From Mactra quadrangularis (Eukaryota; Mollusca; Bivalvia; Venerida; Mactridae), in the NCBI GenBank assembly GCA_025267735.1, contig CM046303.1, forward strand, positions 29,798,380 through 29,862,379: a stretch of DNA of 64,000 nucleotides. Reading direction: 5' to 3'. Below the pieces are notes generated by a model. It searched no databases, was not told the DNA's origin, and saw only the letters and a program-made list of their open reading frames with translations. A program made the translations under genes and the position numbers. Below, piece after piece: positions 13,301 to 23,641 of the stretch (positions within the stretch are counted from its first letter, which is position 1; each line of letters begins with the position of its first letter).

Positions 13301-15897
13301 ACAAGAGCTGTCAGAGGAGACAGCATGCTCGACTTAGTAAGTGTTTGTCACAGGAGATGTGGTTGATGATAAGGAACATACATATTTTAAAATTTGAAAA
13401 TATAAACTTAACAAATTCAAAGAAAAAAAAAGAAATAAATAGAAAACTATAAGTTCAAGGGGAATAACTCTGAAAAAATGTATAAGGAGTTATGAATCTT
13501 GTCACATGAGATGTGGTTGATAATAAGGAACATATATCTTAAGTTTGAAGTCAATACCTGAAGAAATAAAACAGTTGCAGTAAAAACAAACATTTTTTAA
13601 AGAAAACTCTAATTTCAAGGGGAGATCATTCTGAAAAAAATATATTTGGAGTTATGAACCTTGTCACATGAGATGTGGTTGATAATAAGGAACATATATT
13701 TAAAGTCAATACCTAAAGAAATAAAACAGTTGCAGTAAAAACAAATATTTATTAAAGAAAACTATAAGTTCAAGGGGGATAACTTTAAAAATAATGTATA
13801 CGGAGTTATGAACCTTGTCACATGAGATGTGGTTGATAATAAGGAACATATATTTAAAGTTTGAAATCAATACCTAAAGAAATAAAACAGTTGCAGTAAA
13901 AACAAACATTTTTTAAAGAAAACTCTAAGTTCAAGGGGAGATAATTCTGAAAAAATGCATTCGGAGTTATGGACCATGTCACATGAGATGTGGTTGATAG
14001 AAAGGAACATATATTTAAAGTTTGAAGTTAATATCTTAACCCATTTCATTCTATGACCTTATCAGATAAAGTCCTCCCAATATCTGAAGATTTATCTGTA
14101 ATTGATACGCATTTTCTTATTTTTACACTAGTTGTCTTTTTCATATCATACCATTGAAATTATTGAAGATAAGTGTATAAAAATATACATTTTTGGAAAG
14201 ACAATTAAATTACAAATTCATTGATAACAATTTTATTATTGTGCTATTTTATTTAAAAAAAAAAAAACAAGTTAAAGACATGGATGTTGCATTTTTTTAA
14301 GAAAAAAAAATAGAGCACTGCAAATAATTGAATTTTTCTGAAAAAAAGTCAATGGTAACCCCTAAAACTAAGATGTACATTTTTTGCAGAATTGAATCAG
14401 TTTTGTAATATTGAAAACAAAATTAAATTATTCCTTCCAGAAAAAAAGTTACAGCTATAAATGTAAGGACAGGTAAACAACAGACTTTGCTAATTTTCTC
14501 ATGACAAACAATTCACCAAACACATGCATTGGAGAGAGCTCTATAACACCGTATATATACATAAACATGACTTTCAAAATCACATAATGATATACAATAT
14601 TAATCTTTGATTTTAATGAGATAAGATTAAGATAAAACTGCCCTAAGGTATAAGACCAAACAATGTCTAGCACATGCATGTAATTGCAAGTTTATGACAC
14701 TATGATCACCACAAACTGTTAACATCAATCATCAAGGGGTCATACAATTATGGGGACAATATACCAGTCAAAATTAAAATTTGGACCAGTGCCAGCTTTT
14801 TTCAACATGTGGTAAGTAAATAATTAAACAAGATAAGAGTTAACAAATAACATGAGAGTGTTATAGAGCGTCTTTTCAATGCAGTGCTATGTCAGTGATA
14901 GTAAGTCATAATTGCCTTGAGAAAATTAGCAAAGTCCGTTAGTTACTCTTTCTGATATTTATGACTGTAACTTTTTTTCTATCTGGAATATTTTAATTTT
15001 GTTTTCAATATTAAAAAGCTGGTTAAATTCTGCAACTAATGTACATTTCAGTTTTTAGGGTTACCATTGATTTTTTCCGGTAAAATTTATTCATTTTGAG
15101 TGCTCTAATTTTTTTCTTAAAAAATCGTAACATGCATGTCTTTAACTTGTGATATTTTTTTAAATTAAAATAGCACAATAATAAAATTGATACCAATGAA
15201 TTCATAATTTAATTGTCTTTCCAAAAATGTACATTTTTGTACACTTATCTTTAATAATTTTGACGGTATGATATGAAAAAGACAAACTAGTATAAAATAC
15301 GAAAATGCGTATTCACAAAAATAAACAATTACGTAACATGCATGTTTTTAACTTGTATTATTTTTTTTAATTGAAATAGCACAACAATAAAAGTTTGTTC
15401 ATTGAATTCAGAATTTAATAAGCTTTCCGAAAATGTATAGTTTAATACATTTTACTTTAATGATTTTGACGGTATGACATGAGAAAGACAACTAGTGTAA
15501 AACGACCTGAAACTACGCACGGACGGGTATCCCGATTTTAAAGGGTAAATACGCACACACGAGTAATCCGAATGTAATGGGTTAAGAAATAACAAAGATA
15601 CAGAAGAAAGTATTTTACTGCACAAAAACTTTAATCTGTGCACAAAAACTTCAATCAGTTCAAGGGGAGATAATTCTTGAAAAAATGTGTTTGGAGTTAT
15701 GGACCTTGTCACATGAGATGTGGTTGATAGTAAGGAACATATATTTAAAGTTTGAAGTTAATATCTTAAGAAATAACAAAGATATAGAAGAAAGTATTTT
15801 ACTGCACAAAAACTTTAATCAGAAGTGTGGACGCAGACGCGGACGCCGACGCCGAGGCGAGTAGGAGAGCTCTACATTACTTCGTAAAGTCGAGCTA
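13301..15897 (-). mobile_element. Helentron-like element E with roughly 180-bp tandem units
   Basis: In minus orientation it opens with TAGCTCGACTTTACGAAG, has a GC-rich spacer of GGCGTC-type words (15835-15858), then tandem units (each with ATGAGATGTGGTTGAT and GTTCAAGGGG), and ends with a hairpin GCTGTC/GACAGC followed by CTCTTGT. About four units lie at 13440-14040 and one at 15600-15830. The empty site, recoverable from the copy at 3561, is an A/T run (AATTAAAAAAC). It has no coding capacity. The plan matches the other CTTGT families in this window. Confidence 0.78.
14040..15581. mobile_element. TTAA-inserting transposon with long inverted arms
   Basis: A 1542-bp element flanked by TTAA on both sides (14036-14039 and 15582-15585), with ends CCCATTTCATTC and CCCATTACATTC. 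The tandem unit it interrupts reads ATATCTTAAGAAATAAC when rejoined, and an intact sister unit at 15761-15777 has exactly that. The interior is a long imperfect inverted repeat (about 14090-14465 against 14930-15300), and the right arm is partly duplicated again at 15335-15500. TTAA targets with CCC ends fit piggyBac; Kolobok elements also use TTAA. No transposase frame is visible. Confidence 0.88.
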
Positions 15898-17119
15898 AAA
15901 ACTAGGTCACGCTTGTTTTAAGAATTCGTTTTAAATAACAATTAAATAAGACTCTGTGATTACACAACGAGACATTGCAATTATAACTTGTTACAAACAT
16001 GAACAAAGTGTGAAAACATGACGACACACATCTTATCTTAAGTTGATTACACCTTTTTTCGTTAACAATTGCAAACGTATGTTTGTCATCAAACAAAGGA
16101 TATATACTGATTTTAATTGCTGCAAACAAATTATAGACTCCCGGTGTACATGCCGATTTAATACATAATAAGTCAAGATAACAACTTGATATTGATATGT
16201 TATACACAATTTACGCACGGCAACTGATTACTCGTCGTGAAATACGTGGTTAAACGCCACTAAATTTTTTACTCGCCCGTCAGGAGATCAGAAAATGATT
16301 TTTTTGTCGGCCGAATTTAATTTTACTCGCCTGGGCGAAGGGGCGAGTGCTAATTTCGAAGACTGCAAACCTGTACTTCCAGATATAAATACTGATACTC
16401 ACAGTTATACTTATGAAAAAAAACTAACTTGTTCAATTAGCCTCTACTAATTATCAATAATTGTCATCAGTTTGGCATATATTAAAAAAATTAAGTTGTC
16501 AATGAAATAATAAACAGCAACTCTATTACCCAAGAATTGCATTTCAATTTTCATTGAAAACATCAATATTTTTTATTCTTTTAATATAAATTATATATTA
16601 TAATAGTCCTTTTTGTCCCGTCAATGGTCTGTTTTGTCCAAAAACTATGGTCCATTGTGTCCCGAGGTATGGTCTGTTTTGTCATGGTGACGGTCCATTT
16701 CGTCTCATAGTCTGTTTTGTCCCTAATTCATCTCAAGCAAGTCAAAATATGGAACTGACTATAAAAAAAGCTGCCTTTTAAAAAAATATCAATTAAATTT
16801 CTAATTGAATTAATGTTCTGTCACAGTCTGATACAGGCTAGCCAGAACCATCTAATTTCCTGAGGCTAGCAGACAAACCTAGAGGAGAGACAGGGTACAA
16901 ATGGGTTACGAATTGGTTAGGGTACGAAACGATCACTGACCAACATCCTACTGCACTAAAAGCTCAGTTGTTACTGAGTAGATATGGGACATGGCTTTAC
17001 ATTTTCGACATCACCATGTCATCTTGGTTAATTTCATTTTAGATTAAAAGTAAGCAACATCATGATCATGTACAAATTCTCACGACACGAAACTGAAAGA
17101 ATGACCGGTGGATTCTTAC

Positions 17120-17183
17120 TTGCTTGGTCCGTGGGGTTCATGTACTTCCCACTCTTCGTGGTGTTTATTGAGCGTCGGCCCAT
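17120..17183 (-). CDS. WBP11: WBP11 exon 1: start of WW domain-binding protein 11
   Basis: WBP11 is a nuclear protein that binds WW domains (such as PQBP1) through proline-rich segments and works in pre-mRNA splicing. The ATG at 17183 opens MGRRSINTTKSGKYMNPTDQ, the invariant family N-terminus. An upstream in-frame ATG (17216) precedes MGRRS but lies outside the conserved protein, so 17183 is taken as the start. The donor is CAAGCAA|GTAAGA. Exons at 17120-17183, 8558-8589, 7925-8018, 7195-7292, 6057-6144, 3298-3366, 2470-2549 and 112-217 join in frame to about 210 residues: the basic N-terminal region, a helical segment, two IPLP motifs and the first PPGPPPGPP stretch. The C-terminal two thirds lies beyond the left edge. 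Intron 1 is 8.5 kb, nearly all mobile DNA. A neighbouring promoter was not pinned down. Confidence 0.95.
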
Positions 17184-18268
17184 GATGAGATTGTTGTGGC
17201 AGTAGTCTTTATACAAGAAACAAGATCATTCAGACCACTTAAACATGTAAGATTTTGATGTTGCTGCTGTTCGTTTTCACATTCGCACAAATAAATATTG
17301 ACGTTATTTCTTTGCAAGCGAGGTGGCAATTTTTATCCGATTGATGAAGGTCCGCCCATTTTTTTAGCTCCGCCTTGTTTACATATTGTCAATGAAAATA
17401 TGCACAAAGACACTTATAAGTTATTTTTTCATGAAATAATGTTCAAAAACACATTTCACAATAATTACAGATTATATTTCTATTATATTATGCTCTTATA
17501 CGATGGTTAAAACCAGACCAACGTAAATGACTATCGCTTGTATGTGTACACGCACAGGCGACCTGAACGGTCCCGAATCTAAAGCACTATAATAATATAC
17601 ATGTAATGTATATTACTTTAAAAATGGTAGTTTTTCAACCAGTTCAAACAGAGGCTAGTTTATCCATCATTATTATTTCACAGATTTATGCAAGCGCAAA
17701 ACTGAGACTTTGTCCTTTCAAATGACACCAACATCTTTTGCGTTCTTCGAATAATAAGGTTGTAGGCCGATTTCGAACATCACGATTAAACAGATTTTAA
17801 AGTTTACTCGATACAAAAGTCGCAAGAACTACATACGATAACATTATAGATGATACGTCACGTGCTCAATAATGGCTGTACCATATTGTTATAATGAATA
17901 AAAATATTCGCCTTTTAATGACTTGATCTACTTCTGGAATACTCATACGGTTTGACTGATTGAAAAACATATGATAATCGATTGCATGCGCAAATATTCT
18001 CGTTTTACTTAGTTTATTCGACATAACAGTAGAAAAATTGCCGTCAATAGAGTGTATTTCGCTTGCGACTTTAGTACCGATTAAACTAGATCTGTTTGAT
18101 CGTGATGTTTGAATTCGGCCCATGTAAAAGATATTGATGTAATTTGAAAGAACAAAGCCCTTGCTACACGTGCATTATTAATAAGCGAAAAAAATATACT
18201 TATAATGGAGAAACTGGCCTCTAAGTGGAATTAGTTGAAAACTACCATTTTTTTTAGTAATATCTATA
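17184..18268. other. Region upstream of WBP11
   Basis: Holds the 5' UTR and promoter of WBP11 (minus strand, start at 17183), but I could place neither a transcription start nor a TATA box. A reading frame on the minus strand at 17866-18123 resembles no known family and is not called as a gene. Confidence 0.4.
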
Positions 18269-18604
18269 TCTATACTATTAAATTTGCGAGTTTCCTGTTT
18301 TGTGGAAGAAACTGCGCAGCTTTGAATAAATCTTTTGTTTGTCGCTGGAGCACCTATATACCGGCATATCAAGTTGACAATTCTTTTTTGACAAAGCCTC
18401 TTGATATTTGCAAAAACTGTCAAAAATCAACAAAAATAGTGGGTTTTTTTGTGTCTAAAAATAGTTCTAGATAAAACTAAAAATAGACCAAACTCCCCGC
18501 AGCGGTTATTTCCCTTTATTTAATCAATAACCATGCCTGTTTCGAGGAACAGTTTCAAGAACTGTCATTACCTAAAGCCCGTGCTTGCACGGGCTCCCAT
18601 CTAG
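18269..18604 (+). mobile_element. Non-autonomous Helitron (canonical ends)
   Basis: Begins TCTATACTATTAAA and ends ...CTAG. About 6 bases before the CTAG is a hairpin, GCCCGTGC-TT-GCACGGGC. It sits between a host A (18268) and T (18605), as Helitrons do. At 336 bp it has no Rep/helicase. This is the textbook 5'-TC ... hairpin-CTAG-3' arrangement and differs from the CTTGT families elsewhere in the window. Confidence 0.88.
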
Positions 18605-21164
18605 TACCTTATATGTATGCAATTATAGTGTTTTTGATTATGGACCGTGTCGGCCGCCTGTGTGTACACGCGGTATTCATCGAGGCCTATAAGCAGACAA
18701 TGACAAACTAAGACACTTTTTAATATATATTACCATAAAACAAAGTTTTGAAATGTAATTTAAAATCACTTTAACAAAATATTTCTATTTATTTATGCAT
18801 AATGAAAAGTCTAAATTATCAATGTCTTTAGCCCCGAGAAATTCAATTGTTGCCCGGGCATCATGTGGTCTGGTGTATCTGATTGGAGTATTAGACCTGG
18901 ATGTCCGTTGGCGTATGGATTAGCGACGTTACTAAGAACTTCATCCCGATATTGTTGGGTGTTGTGGTTTCTATTTATAACTACATGACCCAGCTTGCCA
19001 ATGAATCAATAAATTGAATGTTGAATGATCAATATCACTCCAGAGTTACCTTTGTGAATAAATTTGCTCCATTAGCAAGTAATTGTTGATTGGGTATTAG
19101 TCCGAAGGCTCGTCCCTGGTCTCTACATTCTCGTACTCCGAGGTAATCAAGATTATCGATCTAACTAGTATCGAGAATATTGATAGCCTCTCTGAACGAA
19201 AATGCCGGTCATCAATGCTCAATATTGGCATATTAACTTACTTGTTTCCAAGATGACGAGTGCTAAAATGTCATTCAGCCTATAGAATTCTCAACAAACT
19301 TAAATTGTTTGTGTTGACGTTAACGTGCTGTACAGGAACTATGAAACTCTGGACATACTAATGCTGTGCACTCAGGCGTGACTGTACAAGAAATTTTAAC
19401 ACACTATCATGTGTGAACATACCGAGAGACTTGATAATGGCAAATATACCCAATGTATCATATAAACTAAAATAATTGTAAGAAAACTACTGTTTGCTTA
19501 GTTTAATAACCATAACAGTGATAACCATGACAATAGTGATAATGAAAATGATAATAATAGGTATGATCACAAGCTGTATAAAATTGAGTCTTGTAACAAT
19601 AGAAACGTCCTCAATCGTGTTGCAAAGCTCACCAATCTCATATCATTAACTAAGAAGAAAATACACCGCTATTATAAAATGAATTCCCTTTTTAAAATGG
19701 ACATTTGTCAAATTTTGATTTAGCAAGCAAAATGATCTGACAAGAATATTGTGTGTTTTATTATCGCCGTTTCTGGACGGCGATATATTCAATCATCAAA
19801 GATTTGAGCATTTGGTAGTCGACATCGGTATTAAGCCAATCAAAACGATTCATTTTAGGTCACATGATAAGGCCATGCGAAATGGAATTTGTTAAGCGTA
19901 TAAAAAAAGTCTATACAACATACACATGTACATTTTCAGTAATCAAATGCACAGAAACGAGGAACTATCAGTATTTCTTGTATGGCGTGGCCTAAGAAAA
20001 TAGCCGACAATTAGTCAAAAAGGGATACGTGAATGGACTCGTCTCCGCAATGTTTTTTGTCGGATTACCTGTTTGTATTACCGGAAAATACCATTTTCAA
20101 TGTATGAACGCAGTCGCAGTCAGGCGAGTCTAATAATAAATATCGATCATATCCAGAACGATTTAAACACTATCGCGGTACTGACACCATACATAAAGAA
20201 GGAAATTACTGACAGATCTACTAACCCCAGAGATATAGAAAAAACTTTCAGTTTTCATATGGTCAGTTTTACAAATACTTGATCACTTACAGGAATTGGT
20301 TTACCGGAAAGCAATATTTATAATGTGTTTACTCAATGGAAAAGAAGTCATATACGACAAATCGGTGATTTCAAACATTTTTGAAACTGCTAATACTTGT
20401 TATTGTTATATTTCAGTGACTTAGCGCGTTTAGACAGTTTCTATATTCGTAGTGCTTAAATAATATCTCCATGTCGGGGCTTTAAATCGAATACAGAAAA
20501 TAATAAGGAGGTATATAATAATACAATATATAGATGGTAATATACTATAATAATACATAATATATAGCCGTAGTGCATCAAATATGAAACTATCAAGTTC
20601 AATACCATGAGCAAAATAATTCATTCTTCAACTGAGTAATAAAAATAATATAAATATGTTTAAACTAGCACGATTGTTTTCGCTTTGTCACGAGTAGAAT
20701 AACACTAGCCCCGAAGATATGTTCATATTATTAATAATTCTTGATTTGCTGGTCATCAGAGTTTTCCACCCACATTTATTACTATTGTTTCTGTTCTTAT
20801 TAATTTCTTAATGCTCTAGGTTTCGGAATCTGAGAATTTGGTTTGTTTTATTATTTTCTGGAACATTTCTGCCAATCTGCGAGGGCGTTCAAAAAGTTCG
20901 TTTACTCATATATTTTAGTTGGAAAAGTCAGATATAGTTATGATTTAGTAAAGTTTGTTTTCTATTTAAATACATGTATATTTGCAAACTATTATTACGT
21001 TATTATATGCTATATTTGTATAGAGCTCTTTTTTATGTTGAAAATAAGATAAAAAGGGCTTTACAATCATATGCATAATTTATGAATACAGTTAATGAAA
21101 AAAAATACATAATTATTATGTGCATTGGTTCATAAAATTTGGTTTATGTACAATATGTCTAAAA
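18605..21164. other. Intergenic region with one repeat 5' end
   Basis: No gene recognised. At 19765-19790 a hairpin ATCGCCGT/ACGGCGAT after a T/A-rich run (TTTATT) resembles the 5' end of the CTTGT element families; no matching 3' end was found, so it is probably truncated. The remainder is AT-rich unclassified sequence. Confidence 0.45.
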
Positions 21165-21350
21165 CCGCCCGGCTAGCTCAGTTGGTAGCACGCAAGTCTA
21201 CTGATCGAGGTGTCGTGGGTTCGATTCCCAGGTGGGACATGCTTTCGTGGAGCTTGGTCATGAAATTATTTCTACGGCCATTCTCCCTCCTGCCAATGAT
21301 TTTTAATTATGTAGGGCAGTTGTCAGTCAAATTTCTCCAAATTACATTAT
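21165..21350 (+). mobile_element. SINE family 1, 3'-truncated
   Basis: tRNA-like head CCGCCCGGCTAGCTCAGT (A box) with B box GGGTTCGATTCCC, then the family body (GAGCTTGGTCATGAA, CAATGATTTTTAATTATG, GGGCAGTTGTCAGTCA). It stops at about 21340, short of the family 3' end seen at 37518. It is not a tRNA gene: the body continues in the other copies and no acceptor stem closes. Confidence 0.85.
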
Positions 21351-21681
21351 TAAGCTAGTGAACAATTTTGAATCATACAATTTCAACGCTAACAAAAATA
21401 CACTGTATATTATGCTCTCATGAAAGGCCTTTTATGAAGAAAGTGTCACACAGTCAAACTTAGAAATCAAAATGGTTTGACATGTTTATTGTGTCTCTAA
21501 TGCATTCTATACATAAATGACTTCTCGGTTTTAAGAAAGGTTTCTGCTTATCTTTGTATAGTGGCTTTAAACCATTTAAACCATTAACCATTGTATTTTT
21601 TTCTTTATTGACCAAGTGTGACATAAAAAACAACAGAGAACTTTTCTACGAACAGTTTGACCACCCACGTAAAAGAGGGTC

Positions 21682-21689
21682 TATATAAG
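21682..21689 (+). promoter_or_regulatory. TATA box of the receptor gene
   Basis: TATATAAG lies 148 bases before the ATG at 21837, in a spot that would put transcription start near 21715. It is the only good TATA-like match in the 250 bases upstream. Position and sequence fit, but no start-site data exist here. Confidence 0.5.
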
Positions 21690-21836
21690 TCTTCAAGTTT
21701 ATGCTTACGTATCATTGTAATTAGTAAATATCAAACTATGTACAAGAAATCGCAGCGAGCATTTTAGATGTTTTCTATGAAAGCCGGAATGATTTTACAG
21801 GGACTGTGATTTTGTTAAAGAAGGAAATACTAAAAA

Positions 21837-23015
21837 ATGACATATTTTAATCTGTGTGTTTTTGTGGTAATTGTGATGCTTTGTGGTAGTACATGTTTTT
21901 TAAACGAAACGTCCGTTCAAAATACAACATCGACTAGTATCAATACATATTATGAAGATAACTACATCCCTGATCTTTACTATTACATGTACTCTTTTAG
22001 TCAAGATGTAACCTGGGACGATGTCTTCGAAGCCTTGAATTCTAACAGCACGGCTAAATTCTTATCAACATTTAACTCGTATAAAGAGCAACTTCTTATT
22101 TACTATCAACTTCGAATTTGTCCTTTGACATCTCTATGTTACTACAGTCTTGACTTGTACACATATTACTTTACGTCCGTACCATGCTGCAGTTTGTGTT
22201 CATGTAACTTTCCTACGTGTTTAAAGTACAATACCTGTTGCTTGGACATACTTCTGGATAATACAAACGTTAGTGTAGTTGTCGAAGATGATCAAGATGG
22301 CGGAAATGTTTTAGGACAAGAGATAGGCTGTTTGCCATTGTATTTGAATCCATCGACTGTGAATAGTACGTATGAAAAATACACTGGCGGTCTTATGGTG
22401 GCGTCTTGTCCTGAATATACAGATGAAAGATTGGCTAAAAATTGTACCATGCCCTACACATCCAGTCTGATTGACTTAAACAAAGTCGTTCCGGTTATGA
22501 ACATTGTCAACACTGTTGTGTATAGAAATGTATATTGTACGTACTGTAACAACGTGAGGGACAATTTATTAGCTAAAGCAACCGCAACAGTATCTTGTAA
22601 TGATGGGGTTATTCCGCGTACAGAACAAGAGATTATCACAGCGGTATTTGAACATAACACTTGCAACATGATTTATCAAGGAAACGAACAATTTAAGATA
22701 AAATCTTGTAAGATATCTATAAGAGAGTGTAACGAAACTGGACGCTGGCTGCTGTACGATAAAATGTTTGAAGACGCATGTGAACGTATGAGCGAACAGC
22801 CAGTTTTAGTTAACGATGTGTTCTTTAAAAACGCGTTTTGTGCTATATGTAATGAAGTAAATGTTACTGAAATGAAATGTAACAGTGTTCCCGAGACAAA
22901 CGAGTTCACATTTTCTGGCTTGCTCAAACTTGAAAATTATGCTTCAGAGGGACCATCAAAGGTTTATAATGATGATGAAAAATGTTCATCTAACCAAATC
23001 TATGATTCCATATTG
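21837..23015 (+). CDS. Secretin-like 7-TM receptor, exon 1 (signal peptide and ectodomain)
   Basis: First exon, 393 codons, of a predicted 958-residue receptor. The ATG has A at -3 (AAAAAATGA). A hydrophobic signal peptide (about residues 1-22, YFNLCVFVVIVMLCGSTC) is followed by a Cys-rich extracellular region with several N-glycosylation sequons (NET, NTT, NVS, NST, NCT). A Tyr/Cys-rich cluster at about 95-140 is followed by CXXC-like pairs (YCTYC, FCAIC). The reading frame continues only to a stop at 23048. A GTATGT donor after ...NQIYDSIL joins in phase 0 to a TTTTCAG acceptor at 23641 and gives a continuous NQIYDSIL-NICRDLLCPP, so the splice is preferred to the stop. No named extracellular domain was recognised. 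The ligand is unknown. Confidence 0.85.
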
Positions 23016-23641
23016 GTATGTAAACATAATTCTTTTTGGACTCGTTAAATACGCGCATAAATGCATTAAATAGGCATACATTTGTATTTTGTCAACGAGC
23101 ACAATTATAAAACGGTCCTGTATACCTTATCGGGTATGAGTTATAACAATACTTTTTTTAAAGTATTCTTTATCATACCAGATCTATATAATTATGAGGT
23201 TGTGTACATGTAAGCCTGTACGAGGGACTATATATAGGCATGTACACATTATTCCATGATCGTAAGTTATGGACTCTGTTGCCAGTGCTTTTTAACACCA
23301 AGTTTGACCGCAGACTAAACTCAGTTATATACTGCAGCCAGTGGACCTCTATGGTTTACTATGAAATATGGTGTTGTTCGATGAAAAAAATACGATGAAA
23401 ATGTAATACTTTTTATTTTCATTGAAGTTTTTTAAAACTTTGAGTTGAGGCTGATTTTTCACTGTTTTCTCCTTCAAACCGTATTATTTTATGATGTCAT
23501 AGTCACGTGGTATTGCCACCTTGGCATAGGGAAGTTTCCGACTGAATTAGCACTCTGGAGACAACCCATCAGATCCTCTTCTGCATTAAGCTCTAAATAT
23601 TCTCTGCTTTAAATTTACTAAGTAATGTCTTTCCTTTTCAG
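23016..23641 (+). other. Receptor gene intron
   Basis: 626 bases, GTATGT...TTTTCAG, phase 0. AT-rich, with no repeat recognised. It is the only intron visible in the coding part of the gene. Confidence 0.75.

Larger units (their letters stand above)
11173..16365. mobile_element. CAGTCTTCG-family transposon, copy 2, carrying later insertions
   Basis: A 5193-bp element with the same CAGTCTTCGAAATT ends as the copy at 3561, in inverted orientation, and its own perfect 6-bp target duplication CAAACC (11167-11172 and 16366-16371). Its extra length over the sister copy is explained by the insertion at 13301-15897 plus about 400 bp (12840-13210) missing from the sister. Both copies share a conserved internal block; it includes short parallel reading frames (for example 11959-12153) that are not conserved well enough to be proteins. 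Confidence 0.9.
10511..16723. mobile_element. Outer element with GGACAAAACGGACC arrays as inverted ends
   Basis: At 10511-10645 the word GGACAAAACGGACCAT recurs about six times with variation. The same words recur in reverse orientation at 16610-16723. The inner flanks (10646-11172 and 16366-16609) are about 770 bp together, so the original element was roughly 1 kb; everything else is the insertion at 11173-16365. No target duplication was found at the outer edges. Repetitive inverted ends suggest a foldback-type or Mutator-like MITE, but the class is unassigned. Confidence 0.7.

Noticed and set aside
15902..16207. A 101-codon frame also seen at 3719-3994
   Set aside because: Found in both copies of the CAGTCTTCG element, but stops and frame differ at the ends and the sequence resembles no transposase; conservation is at DNA level.
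21165..21240. tRNA gene
   Set aside because: A and B boxes are present, but the sequence continues into a body shared with five other copies. It is a SINE head.
22985..23048. Receptor exon 1 ending as a secreted protein at the TAG/TAA stop (23048)
   Set aside because: Possible as a truncated isoform, but a strong GTATGT donor at 23016 joins in phase 0 to the seven-helix exon and restores a Cys-containing motif.
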